Assembly: GCF_000702625.1 (NCBI RefSeq)
Contig: NZ_JNIS01000001.1
Location: forward strand, 3,014,685 to 3,078,684
DNA length: 64,000 bases
Direction of reading: 5' to 3'
DNA from: Exiguobacterium oxidotolerans JCM 12280
Lineage (GTDB): Bacteria; Bacillota; Bacilli; Exiguobacteriales; Exiguobacteriaceae
The translations under genes were made by a program, and so were the position numbers. Shown piece after piece: positions 16,940 through 26,297 of the stretch. The number at the start of each line of letters is the position of its first letter. Positions within the stretch are counted from its first letter, which is position 1. A model generated the notes under the pieces. It was given only the letters and a program-made list of their open reading frames with translations. It ran no database searches and was not told where the DNA came from.

Positions 16940-17650
16940 TCATAAATACAAGCCGTTCGCCTGAACGACGAATTGCGAGTGCTCGTAATGATAGGTGATG
17001 ACGGAATAATCGAACGGACGACCGTTCGTCAAGTGGAAGATCGTCTCGACCGTCAATGCCGGATCACCGGCTTCAAGTTCCAAATGTTCCGCAATCGTCT
17101 CCGGCAATTTACCGACGTGCATGTACATGTCGGAAAAGCCGATGTTCAGTCCGAGTGCCGTCTCGAGGTACTCGAAGATCGATTGTTCGACGATTTCCCG
17201 GTTCAAGTAAGGCACGATTGCTTGCCGGTAATAGGATTCCTCAAGGCACATGATGTTGCCGTCGATATAGCGGATCCGTTTCACGAAATAAACCATGTCG
17301 CCTGGTGCAGTACCGAGATTTTCAGCAATCGCTTCCGGACACGCAATCAACTCAAACGACAAGACGTTCGACTGGATGTCGTGCGCGACCAGATTTTGTT
17401 TAAACCCTTGCGTCGAAAACAGTTCGATGTAGCCTTTTCGGTTCGTCTTCCGGACGAAAATCCCGCTGCCGCGGACTTGAAAGATGATCCCTTTACGCTC
17501 CAGCAATTCGAGCGCTTTTGTCATCGTCGTTTTACTGACCTCAAATTGGCGGATCAGTTGATCGAGGACCGGTAATTTATCGCCTTGCTGTAACGTGTGC
17601 TGTTCGATGTAGGCTTCGATTTCTGTCGCCGTCTGTTGATATTTCAGCAT
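16940..17650 (-). CDS. GntR/HutC-family repressor of the beta-glucoside operon
   Basis: A 236-residue regulator with an N-terminal GntR winged helix (KLPVLDQLIRQFEVSKTTMTKALELLERKGIIFQVRGSGIFV) and a C-terminal UTRA domain that in TreR and GmuR-like proteins binds a sugar phosphate. It is divergent from a beta-glucoside PTS and a 6-phospho-beta-glucosidase, so it is their likely repressor. The palindromes at 17676-17689 and 17753-17770 in the shared intergenic region are probable operators. TreR is the closest named relative by pattern, but the neighbours argue for a beta-glucoside signal. Confidence 0.88.
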   Translation of the reverse strand: MLKYQQTATEIEAYIEQHTLQQGDKLPVLDQLIRQFEVSKTTMTKALELLERKGIIFQVRGSGIFVRKTNRKGYIELFSTQGFKQNLVAHDIQSNVLSFELIACPEAIAENLGTAPGDMVYFVKRIRYIDGNIMCLEESYYRQAIVPYLNREIVEQSIFEYLETALGLNIGFSDMYMHVGKLPETIAEHLELEAGDPALTVETIFHLTNGRPFDYSVITYHYEHSQFVVQANGLYL

Positions 17651-17675
17651 GGTTCACCCTCATTTACGTAAAAAA

Positions 17676-17689
17676 TTGTTATATCACAA
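17676..17689. promoter_or_regulatory. Candidate operator near the GntR regulator gene
   Basis: TTGTTATATCACAA, symmetric at 12 of 14 positions, upstream of the regulator start. Its TTGT/ACAA ends match the TTGTACATGTACAA core in front of the PTS gene. Confidence 0.5.
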
Positions 17690-17746
17690 CTATATCATAA
17701 TGAAAGGTCAATACTTGCGAACACGTTTTATTAAATTAAATATGTA

Positions 17747-17775
17747 TTGATTAATTGTACATGTACAATTACAAT
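17747..17775 (+). promoter_or_regulatory. Promoter of the beta-glucoside unit with an operator in its spacer
   Basis: TTGATT (17747-17752) and TACAAT (17770-17775) are spaced by 17 bases. The 18-base perfect palindrome AATTGTACATGTACAATT (17753-17770) fills that spacer, so bound repressor would cover the polymerase site. This form agrees with HutC/TreR-type operators. Confidence 0.7.
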
Positions 17776-17816
17776 GAAAGTGCATGAAAGGGTTATCATA
17801 AAAAGGAGGTTCTTAC

Positions 17817-19715
17817 ATGAGTAAAGTGCGGGATTATGAAAAACTTGCCCGGTCGATCTTAGATGCGGTCGGAGGGGAAGACAATATCATCAGTGCAGCG
17901 CGGTGCGCGACGCGGTTACGACTCGTCTTGAAGCGGTCGGACACGGCGGCAAAGGAGCAAGTGGCAGCACTGCCGGGCGTCATCACGGTCGTCGAATCCG
18001 GAGGGCAGTTCCAGGTCGTCATCGGACAGCATGTCGGTGAGGTTTATGAAGCGTTCTCGAAACTGGTCCAGCTCGATGATGCACCTGAAGACACACAAGC
18101 GAACAAAGGTACAATCTTGAACCGGATCATCGCGACAATGTCAGCCGTCTTCGCCCCATTCGTCTATATCCTGGCAGCAGCGGGAATTCTGCAAGGTGCA
18201 CTCATCCTGATTTCTTTACTGTTTAAGGACTTCGCTTCAACGGGAACCAATGAAGTGTTCAGCTTTATCTCTTGGGCACCGTTTACGTTTTTACCGATTT
18301 TCATCGCCATCACGGCAGCGAATCATTTTAAAGTCAATCCCTTCATCGCCGTCGCCTGTAGCGCGGCACTCGTCAGTCCATCGTGGGCTGATATGGCAGC
18401 GCGTGTTGTCGCCGGCGAGTCGATTTCTTTCATCGGCATCGCGTTATCCGGAACGACCTACACGTCATCGGTCTTACCACCGTTGTTTCTCGTCTGGATT
18501 TTATCGTATCTCGAACGGTTCCTGAACCGGACGATCAATGATGTCATCAAACCGCTGTTCGTCCCGTTCTTCAGTATGATCATCATGGTCCCATTGACGA
18601 TTTTGCTGATTGGTCCGATTACGACACTCGGAGCAGAAGGAATTGCCAACGGGTATAACTACCTCGCCGACCACGTGCCGGCACTCGCCGGACTTTTGAT
18701 TGGTGGTTTTTGGCAAGTCATCGTCATCTTCGGCGTTCACTGGGGCGTCACGCCGATGGTCCTTGCGAACTTCGAACAGTATGGACGCGACTCGTTCCAA
18801 GCCTATCAGACGATCGCCGTCATCGCTCAGGTCGGTGCTGTCCTAGGCGTCATCTTAAAAACACGCAACCAGGAAACAAAAAAAGTCGGGGTCTCGGCCG
18901 GTCTGACGGGGATTTTCGGAATCACGGAACCGGCGATTTACGGGGTGACGTTACGTTTTAAGAAACCGTTCATCTACGGTTGTATCTCGGGCGCGGTCGG
19001 AGCCGTCGTCGCCAGTTTCTTTAAACCGTATTATTTTGCCTACGCCGGTCTACCGGGACCATTAACACTCGTCAACGGCATCAGTTCCGATTACCCGTCG
19101 TCGATCATCGGTCTTTTGATTGGTGCCGCAATCGCCCTCGTCTTACCGGTCGTCTTGATCCAAGTGCTCGGGTTTGGTGAAGATACGGTGGCGACGGCAA
19201 CTCCAACAGGACAAGCAGCACCGGTTGTCCATGAACAAGAAGTCAGTGTGACACTGACGAACGAAGAAACGATTGTATCGCCGTTGTCAGGTCAAGTCGT
19301 CCGCCTGACGGACGTCCCGGACGAAGTGTTTGCCTCCGGTGCGATGGGTGACGGTTTTGCAGTCGTACCGTCCACGCCGCATGTCGATGCGCCGTTTAAC
19401 GGAACGGTCGTCATGGTCGCGCCGACGAAACATGCGATCGGACTCCGGTCGACGAGTGGAGTCGAAATCTTAATCCATGTCGGACTGGATACCGTCAATT
19501 TGGGCGGAACACCGTTTAACGTCCTCGTTGCTGAAGGCGACACCGTTGAAGTCGGACAACGATTGCTTGAGTTTGACGTGACGATGATTGAAGCACGTGG
19601 ACTCAAAACGATTACACCGGTCATCGTCACCAATGCGTCTGCTTATGCCAAACTGATCATCGAACAGACTGAAACGATTGCGGCGAACGAACCAATCGTG
19701 ACCGTCGTTAAATAA
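17817..19715 (+). CDS. bglP: Beta-glucoside PTS permease, EIIBCA
   Basis: A 632-residue PTS permease in the order EIIB-EIIC-EIIA. EIIB occupies about residues 1-90 with the phosphorylated cysteine C30 in AARCATRLRL; EIIC (about 105-460) has some ten membrane segments; EIIA (about 490-632) is of the glucose type with the active histidine H554 in ILIHVGLDTV. It takes up and phosphorylates a beta-glucoside such as cellobiose, salicin or arbutin using phosphoenolpyruvate. It is followed after 15 bases by the matching phospho-glucosidase and starts behind AAAAGGAGG. No RAT antiterminator hairpin was seen, unlike Bacillus subtilis bglP. Confidence 0.9.
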   Translation: MSKVRDYEKLARSILDAVGGEDNIISAARCATRLRLVLKRSDTAAKEQVAALPGVITVVESGGQFQVVIGQHVGEVYEAFSKLVQLDDAPEDTQANKGTILNRIIATMSAVFAPFVYILAAAGILQGALILISLLFKDFASTGTNEVFSFISWAPFTFLPIFIAITAANHFKVNPFIAVACSAALVSPSWADMAARVVAGESISFIGIALSGTTYTSSVLPPLFLVWILSYLERFLNRTINDVIKPLFVPFFSMIIMVPLTILLIGPITTLGAEGIANGYNYLADHVPALAGLLIGGFWQVIVIFGVHWGVTPMVLANFEQYGRDSFQAYQTIAVIAQVGAVLGVILKTRNQETKKVGVSAGLTGIFGITEPAIYGVTLRFKKPFIYGCISGAVGAVVASFFKPYYFAYAGLPGPLTLVNGISSDYPSSIIGLLIGAAIALVLPVVLIQVLGFGEDTVATATPTGQAAPVVHEQEVSVTLTNEETIVSPLSGQVVRLTDVPDEVFASGAMGDGFAVVPSTPHVDAPFNGTVVMVAPTKHAIGLRSTSGVEILIHVGLDTVNLGGTPFNVLVAEGDTVEVGQRLLEFDVTMIEARGLKTITPVIVTNASAYAKLIIEQTETIAANEPIVTVVK

Positions 19716-21191
<1,476 letters not shown>

Positions 21192-21200
21192 ACCGATAAG

Positions 21201-21226
21201 CCTCCACCTATACCGGGTGGAGGTTG
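21201..21226 (+). terminator. Terminator of the beta-glucoside unit
   Basis: Stem CCTCCACC / GGTGGAGG with a 7-base loop, followed by TTGTTTGTTG. Confidence 0.75.
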
Positions 21227-21330
21227 TTTGTTGTCTGTCAAATCACGCTTGCTTGAAATATGAAAACAAGCGATGATGAGAATGTATATATTATCCAAAA
21301 GTGACGAGGGACGTTTAAGGGGATGAATGA

Positions 21331-22002
21331 ATGATTGGTGTCAGTATTGCGACGATATGGGAGTTCGAAGCGACGCTCGCGTATTTCGATGTAGATGAGT
21401 CAGAATGTATTTCCTACCCATACGGCGAATATTTTTTCCGGACGATTGCCGGAAAACGTGTGTTGTTTTACAGTACCGGTGTCCGGAAAGTAAACGGGGT
21501 CGGGGCCAATCAGTACATGATGGCGCAGTTCCCGCTTACGAAAATCATCGTTGCCGGGACCTGTGCCGGCATCGACGAGTCGTTTGCCGTACTCGACATC
21601 ATCGTGCCAAACCGGGCGGTCCAATATGATTGTACGGTGAAAGAAGTCGAGCCGTTGATCAAGCCGTCCTTCATCGTTGAAATCGACGTTGCGGCTTACC
21701 AGACAGATTGTCACACCGGAACGATCGGTACGGCAGACCGGGCCGTCGTGATGTGGCGTGATTATCTGGAACTGAAAGACAATGCCATCACGGTCGCCGA
21801 TACAGAAGCCGGCGCAATCGCCTATATCTGCCAGAAAAACGGAATTGAATGTATCATCATTAAAGGCATCTCCGATTTTCCGACGGACGAGACAGGCATT
21901 GATCCGGTCCAGTCGAACGAAGAACAAATCAACGTCTACATAGCGAATACGCCAAAAGTGATGCACAAAATATTCAGTGACTATCTGACACGATTCATTT
22001 AG
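21331..22002 (+). CDS. Nucleoside phosphorylase-I family protein (MTA/SAH nucleosidase-like)
   Basis: A 223-residue protein of the PNP/UDP phosphorylase fold. The core motifs are TGVRKVNGVGANQYM, VAGTCAGIDESF (ribose/phosphate loop), DTEAGAIAYICQKNGI (the family's EGAA-like helix, where the glutamate contacts the ribose), and IKGISDFP with the catalytic aspartate. It would cleave the glycosidic bond of a nucleoside such as methylthioadenosine. The EGAA motif reads EAGA here, a small departure. It is preceded by AAGGGGATGA; it has no obvious partner genes. Confidence 0.8.
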   Translation: MIGVSIATIWEFEATLAYFDVDESECISYPYGEYFFRTIAGKRVLFYSTGVRKVNGVGANQYMMAQFPLTKIIVAGTCAGIDESFAVLDIIVPNRAVQYDCTVKEVEPLIKPSFIVEIDVAAYQTDCHTGTIGTADRAVVMWRDYLELKDNAITVADTEAGAIAYICQKNGIECIIIKGISDFPTDETGIDPVQSNEEQINVYIANTPKVMHKIFSDYLTRFI

Positions 22003-22022
22003 AACATCAGGAGGGGCAACGC

Positions 22023-22076
22023 ATGAAAACATTAGTGGTTGGTTGTCTGCTGACCGTCAACGCTAAAAGCTTAATG
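22023..22076 (+). pseudogene. Possible truncated gene start
   Basis: A strong AGGAGG precedes an ATG at 22023 that opens MKTLVVGCLLTVNAKS, a signal-peptide-like beginning, and then runs straight into the hairpin at 22083-22120. The frame continues only as low-complexity sequence antisense to the next gene and stops at 22184. This looks like the head of a gene whose body has been lost, downstream of the nucleosidase gene. Confidence 0.3.
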
Positions 22077-22082
22077 ACAAAA

Positions 22083-22120
22083 AAGACGCAGTCTCGGATG
22101 AAATCCCGTAACTGCGTCTT
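22083..22120 (-). terminator. Terminator for the minus-strand small-protein genes
   Basis: Stem AAGACGCAGT / ACTGCGTCTT with an AAAAAA run on its left, which reads as a T tract on the minus strand. Confidence 0.75.
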
Positions 22121-22140
22121 ACGTATGCGTGCATCGGCTG

Positions 22141-22329
22141 CTAATTTTGTTCAGACTCTTGTTTTTCTGACTGAGCCGCTTTGAAGTTCCGATAAATCGT
22201 ATAACCGACAGTGACAGGAAGAATGGCAATTCCATAACCAAGCGGCAAGTCTAAAAAATAATACCAGAAAATCGTAAAAACGATCATGATTAGAAGTAGG
22301 CGGATACTTGATATGTGGTATGTACTCAC
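22141..22329 (-). CDS. Small two-helix membrane protein
   Basis: A 62-residue protein starting at a GTG (22329) behind AAAGGAA. Two hydrophobic segments (about residues 9-25 and 30-47) are followed by a short charged tail NFKAAQSEKQESEQN. It lies 29 bases downstream of the zinc-ribbon gene on the same strand. Function unknown. Confidence 0.6.
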   Translation of the reverse strand: MSTYHISSIRLLLIMIVFTIFWYYFLDLPLGYGIAILPVTVGYTIYRNFKAAQSEKQESEQN

Positions 22330-22358
22330 TTAAAACGTTCCTTTCTTTCAAAGTATTG

Positions 22359-22562
22359 TTATGTTTTTAGAAAGGCGTTTGGTTGATCGACATAAAGTTG
22401 GACCAGTCCGCAACTCGGACAAACGGCAGCTTTCGCTTCGGCAGATGCCTTACTGAAAAAACGACCCGGTTTTTTAATCTTTAAGCCATACATCGCACCT
22501 TTGACGTGGACTTCACAGTCTTCGACCAGTTGGGTGTCGCATTGGGTACAGATTCGGTTCAT
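22359..22562 (-). CDS. Small zinc-ribbon protein
   Basis: A 67-residue protein with two CxxC pairs, CTQC at residues 5-8 and CPSC near residue 48, that should hold one zinc ion in a ribbon fold. Between them lies a basic segment KIKKPGRFFSKASAEAKAA. Small proteins of this kind often act as adaptors or nucleic-acid binders; nothing here identifies a partner. Start ATG follows GGAGGAAT. Confidence 0.7.
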   Translation of the reverse strand: MNRICTQCDTQLVEDCEVHVKGAMYGLKIKKPGRFFSKASAEAKAAVCPSCGLVQLYVDQPNAFLKT

Positions 22563-22616
22563 GGAACGATTCCTCCTCTCCCGGTGTGAATCTTTTTTTG
22601 TAGAAGTTCCGACTCG

Positions 22617-23155
22617 TTAATGGGTCATATGTTTCAAAATTTCAATTCTTGATTTGAGTCGTAATGACATGGCGCCGAATAACACTACTATCGTAGCGTT
22701 TAAAATTAAAATCGTGAACAGGATGCCGTTCATGAAGACCGACTCATCTGCGACACTTCCTAATGAGTTAACGGCGAGTCCGACGAATATAAAGAGATAT
22801 AGAAAAACGAGAAAACTGAAAAGAGTCAAACGCTTTTTTAAATATGTAAGCATGGAGGGTGAATCCGTGAATAATGAAAACAGGGGAGCATTCGGTTGTT
22901 GTTCTTTCCGATAGTACGCCCAGACTTTGTTCGTATGGACAATTTCGACTCCGTTATCTTCTAAAAATGAAAAGTAGTCCGCTAAATCGTGATGTGAAGC
23001 AACAAACTCATTCCGATACACATAGTTCGTATTCGTTCCTTTTGTAAAGGTGTAAACGAAAGGAGAAAACTTAACTAAGTCCCAACCTTGTTGACTCATC
23101 GAATTGACCCATGTTTCCTCTTTTGATCGTCAATAAAAAACCTAATTTTTTTCAT
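22617..23155 (-). pseudogene. DUF2812 membrane protein, frameshifted near the start
   Basis: The open part (MSQQGWDLVKFSPFVYTF, then YVYRNEF) is the DUF2812 signature, followed by two membrane segments at the C-terminus. The true start appears to be the ATG at 23155, which shares one base with the PadR stop codon and has a GAGGAGGG site; its frame gives MKKIRFFID, the usual family N-terminus, but stops after 19 codons. The conserved continuation EETWVNSMSQQGW lies in another frame, so one base change near 23125 is needed to join them. DUF2812 proteins are commonly paired with PadR repressors, as here. Confidence 0.7.
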
Positions 23156-23469
23156 CAGTATCCCTCCTCTAAAAGTTGGCTTGCATGGTGTAAGACTTCT
23201 TCGAGACGTTGTTTTTCCTGGAGACAAACATGACGCCCTTCCTCTGTTAAGGAGTAGATTTTTTGACGTCCGGTCGTTTCTTCGACTTTAATCCAGCGTT
23301 TTTCAATCAAATTTTTTAAAACGCCATACATCGTCCCCGGTCCAATCGTGACGCGTCCATTCGTTAATTGCTCGATTTGCTGCATCATCGCATAACCATG
23401 CTTCGGTGTCGTTAAGCATAATAAAATATAGTAGGTGCTTTCTGTAAGTACTAATGTATCGCGGCTCAA
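23155..23469 (-). CDS. PadR-family repressor
   Basis: A 104-residue winged-helix regulator of the short PadR type: STYYILLCLTTPKHGYAMMQQIEQLTNGRVTIGPGTMYGVLKNLIEKRWI, then the wing GRQKIYSLTEEG and a C-terminal dimerisation helix. It starts at a TTG with GGGAGG. Two identical-arm palindromes (23469-23488 and 23491-23510) cover its leader and ribosome-binding site, pointing to autoregulation. Its stop overlaps the start of the DUF2812 gene. Confidence 0.88.
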   Translation of the reverse strand: MSRDTLVLTESTYYILLCLTTPKHGYAMMQQIEQLTNGRVTIGPGTMYGVLKNLIEKRWIKVEETTGRQKIYSLTEEGRHVCLQEKQRLEEVLHHASQLLEEGY

Positions 23470-23510
23470 TGTATCGCCTCCCGATATATAATGTATCGAA
23501 GTCCGATATA
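23469..23510. promoter_or_regulatory. Twin candidate PadR operators
   Basis: Two 20-base boxes of the form ATGTATCG-N4-CCGATATA lie 22 bases apart (23469-23488 and 23491-23510). The arms are identical and only the four central bases differ. One box covers the PadR ribosome-binding site. Confidence 0.65.
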
Positions 23511-23652
23511 GTTGTCAATAGAATTGGATGATTTTTGTAAAATTAAAAGCAAATAATGGTATATTTTAAAAAGGTTTACTAGAAGGACATGAATTTTTCT
23601 TGAATTATGCGGAAAGATCCTAAATTAATTGAGTTAAATAGGAGCTGAAAAA

Positions 23653-23835
23653 ATGAAGTTTATTTTATTAGGAATGGGTATTATTTTATTCGGAATGACG
23701 ATTGTGATCGCGTATAGCTCATCTGGATTAGCGGATTCATCTGGAACAACATTTGGGTTAGTCGTTTCCTCGGTGGGGGTATTAATCAGTATTCTTGGTG
23801 TTGTCGTTGACGGCAAAAGTGAAGGGGAGAAGTAA
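23653..23835 (+). CDS. Small two-helix membrane protein
   Basis: A 60-residue, very hydrophobic protein with two membrane segments (about residues 3-22 and 33-53) joined by SSSGLADSSGTT, and a charged C-terminus DGKSEGEK. The start follows AGGAGC. It is monocistronic and ends three bases before the first hairpin of the duplicated terminator at 23838. Function unknown. Confidence 0.65.
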   Translation: MKFILLGMGIILFGMTIVIAYSSSGLADSSGTTFGLVVSSVGVLISILGVVVDGKSEGEK

Positions 23836-23837
23836 GT

Positions 23838-23868
23838 AAAAGGCAAGGACAGAAAATCGTCCTTGCCT
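23838..23868. terminator. Terminator, first of an exact 31-base duplication
   Basis: Stem AGGCAAGGAC / GTCCTTGCCT with loop AGAAAATC. The same 31 bases recur exactly at 24185-24215 on the other side of a repeat element. Confidence 0.8.
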
Positions 23869-24184
23869 CAGCGTGTAAACAAACGCTTATGAAGCGTAAA
23901 CATGCGATATTGTGACGCAATTCGTTCGCTTTTCGCGGTTCTAAGCGATTCAAGACGGATTGTGCTCTAAACCTTCTGCATGACCGGATTTCTGTCACAT
24001 AGTTACCTAAAAAGCGTCACGTTTCGTTGACTCCTACGGGAAAAAGTGCGTTTTTAACGCACGTTCAGAGGCAGGCAAGACCCTGCTCGTTGTCCGTGAG
24101 GATCAAGGAGCAACGGCTTGCGCCTCGCCCGAGGAAAGCAACGAAAGAAGACGCTTGATCTTTCAATAGCACGTTGTATAGAGC
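23869..24184. repeat. Intergenic repeat element, copy B, strongly structured
   Basis: About 316 bases sharing both ends with the element at 4554-4824. It contains a nested fold: AGCGTC (24013), TTTCGTTG (24022), CCT and GGG pair in order with CCC, AGG, CAACGAAA (24139-24146) and GACGCT (24150-24155). Inside are GTGCGTT/AACGCAC (24047-24063) and GAGGC..GCAAG/CTTGCGCCTC. A separate hairpin ACGCTT-ATG-AAGCGT lies near the left end. The ACTCCTACGGGAA / CCCGAGGAAAGC pairing looks like a widespread Bacillales intergenic repeat that I know only from memory. No reading frame. Confidence 0.72.
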
Positions 24185-24215
24185 AAAAGGCAAGGACAGA
24201 AAATCGTCCTTGCCT
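24185..24215. terminator. Second copy of the duplicated terminator
   Basis: Exact repeat of 23838-23868, here with extended arms (GCAAAAGG / CCTTTTGC) and T runs on both sides. It serves the minus-strand diguanylate cyclase gene that ends at 24251. Confidence 0.8.
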
Positions 24216-24250
24216 TTTGCTCTATTTAAGGGAAATTCGTACAAAAACGA

Positions 24251-26128
24251 TTACATCGACGTTGTCGAATCGAAGAACGCATAATGTCCTTGTCTAATCG
24301 TTTTTGCTTGATACATGGCGGAATCAGCAAATTTAATCAACTCGTCACCCGTCCGTGCCTGATCGGGATAGGAAGCGATACCGATACTCGGGGGACAATG
24401 GATCAATTGGTTCGCCAGCGCGTAAGGTTCACTTAATGTGGAGAAGACCTGTTTCGTCAGCTGTTCTACCTCATCGGACGACCAATTGACTAACAATAAC
24501 GTGAATTCATCACCACCTAGCCGAGCGATAATCGTGAAGCGCTCTTTAAAGGCTTGAAGGCGCATGGCGACAGATACGAGGAGTTGATCACCGATGTCAT
24601 GTCCGAACGTATCATTGACGTCTTTAAAATCATTCAGGTCCATGAACAAGAGTGAGGCGCATCTCGTCGAGGGTGCGCGTAACGTTTGCTCTAGCATTTC
24701 TTCGAAGGACGAGCGGTTGGCTAGTCCGGTTAACGCATCATGATACGCGAGATAATGGATCCGTTTTTCCTTCTCCTTGATTTCCGTCATGTCTTTCCCG
24801 ATTCCGAACACACCGACTAGTTGTTTTTGGACGATGATCGGTACATTCGTAATGTGCATGAACGATCTTGTTCCGGAACGGCTTTCGATTTCGACCTCAT
24901 AATGTCGTGCTGTGCCGGTAAAAACTTGTTTGACTTCGCGTGACACGAAGGGACGGTCGGACGGTGCGACGAATGCAAGGCTACTTTTTTGTAACAATTC
25001 CTCTTGGCTGTAACCGAGAAGCTGTGTGCAAGAGGCATTGACACTGTCGAATTGGCCATGAAGATTCGTCGAATAGACCGGATCGGGATGATTTTCGAAT
25101 AAACATTTGTAGCGTTCTTCACTTTGTTCAAGTTGTTGCGACTTGATGTAATATTTTTTGAACAGCCGTTGGTTCTCGAAAATGACCGTGATTTGCCGGA
25201 TGAAGACAAGGATGATCGAGATGCCGGACCCGATTGTGATGATATCGATTCCTTCCGAGTGAAGTCCCATAAAAATAAATAAAATCAAGGCACCGCCATA
25301 AGGCGTCACGATTTGAAAAATCGTCAATCGTTTGACCGATTCCAGTGACTGCTCTTCTGTCGAATTTGAACGGACTGTCAGTCGGCCAGCTATACCAATC
25401 AGTAGACCGGCAAGGATGAATAAGGGATCGATATAGCTTCCGGACGTGTAATCATTGAATGAGATTAAGTACAAGTACACCGAATCAGCAACAGTTTGAA
25501 TGAATAAAGCAAAAAACAAAATGAGTAAGTAAGATGTATTCGACTGTTTTGATGTACTGAATAAAATGAAGACGATGGCAATCAAGATGCCTAAATCACC
25601 GATCGGATAAGCTAAGGAAACAATCAGTGAGAGCAACGAAACCGTATCGGACTTCAAGATGGGTGTAAGGATGAAATGCCAGGATAATGTCGTCGCGACG
25701 ACCATGACGATTAGAGTATCAAAGACAAACGGAATCCGTTCTTGATTTTTTATTTGTGTCACGATCTTATATAAAAGTGCTACAAGAATCGTGAAGACTT
25801 GAATTAAGTAGAAAATATCAGAAACTCCGGGATAGCTGACACCCGTTTGTCGGATGCTTTCAAAATAAAACCAATAGATTTCAGCAATCAAGTAACTGCT
25901 ATTCGCAGCTAACAGGATCCCCCAAAATATTTTCTCGTTTTTTGCGACCTGTCGGACAGCCATAAACGTCCAACAGACAGTAACCGCCATACCTAACAAA
26001 GAAAAGAGGTTACCCCCGAATTGCTGGATATAGGCTTCTTCTCTCCAGTAATAAATCCAGCTGTAGTAGCTCAATGTAAATACAAAGAGAAACAACAACG
26101 AATAGGATGGTAACTTACGATTAACCAT
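24251..26128 (-). CDS. Membrane-bound PAS-GGDEF diguanylate cyclase
   Basis: A 625-residue signalling protein. Residues ~1-310 hold about nine membrane segments; a PAS domain (~335-455, FENHPDPVYSTNLHGQFDSVNASCTQLLG) follows, then a GGDEF domain (~460-620) with HDALTGLANR, FMDLNDFKDVNDTFGHDIGD and an intact RLGGDEF. It should make cyclic di-GMP from GTP in response to a signal sensed in the membrane or PAS part. There is no RxxD product-inhibition site five residues before GGDEF. It lies next to a GGDEF-EAL protein with a similar membrane part and the same orientation. Confidence 0.92.
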   Translation of the reverse strand: MVNRKLPSYSLLFLFVFTLSYYSWIYYWREEAYIQQFGGNLFSLLGMAVTVCWTFMAVRQVAKNEKIFWGILLAANSSYLIAEIYWFYFESIRQTGVSYPGVSDIFYLIQVFTILVALLYKIVTQIKNQERIPFVFDTLIVMVVATTLSWHFILTPILKSDTVSLLSLIVSLAYPIGDLGILIAIVFILFSTSKQSNTSYLLILFFALFIQTVADSVYLYLISFNDYTSGSYIDPLFILAGLLIGIAGRLTVRSNSTEEQSLESVKRLTIFQIVTPYGGALILFIFMGLHSEGIDIITIGSGISIILVFIRQITVIFENQRLFKKYYIKSQQLEQSEERYKCLFENHPDPVYSTNLHGQFDSVNASCTQLLGYSQEELLQKSSLAFVAPSDRPFVSREVKQVFTGTARHYEVEIESRSGTRSFMHITNVPIIVQKQLVGVFGIGKDMTEIKEKEKRIHYLAYHDALTGLANRSSFEEMLEQTLRAPSTRCASLLFMDLNDFKDVNDTFGHDIGDQLLVSVAMRLQAFKERFTIIARLGGDEFTLLLVNWSSDEVEQLTKQVFSTLSEPYALANQLIHCPPSIGIASYPDQARTGDELIKFADSAMYQAKTIRQGHYAFFDSTTSM

Positions 26129-26297
26129 AGACCAAACTCCTTCATGAATGAATCAGACATTAAACTACAAGTATAAAGAGAATGGTAAACAATGTCTTCT
26201 AAAAAAAACAGAATAATACAAAAAAATGAAGCGGATGGATAAAAAAATGAAAGCAGTCCGTGCATGAACTACTTTCATGTAAAATAATGCACGCCAT

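Noticed and set aside
21400..22032. A 210-codon minus-strand frame opposite the nucleosidase gene
   Set aside because: The plus-strand frame has clear family motifs; the antisense frame has none and no ribosome-binding site.
24028..24041. CTCCTACGGGA in repeat copy B resembles the universal 16S rRNA site near position 340
   Set aside because: Only about 12 bases agree; the surroundings match the repeat family and not rRNA. It is explained by the repeat's own hairpin.
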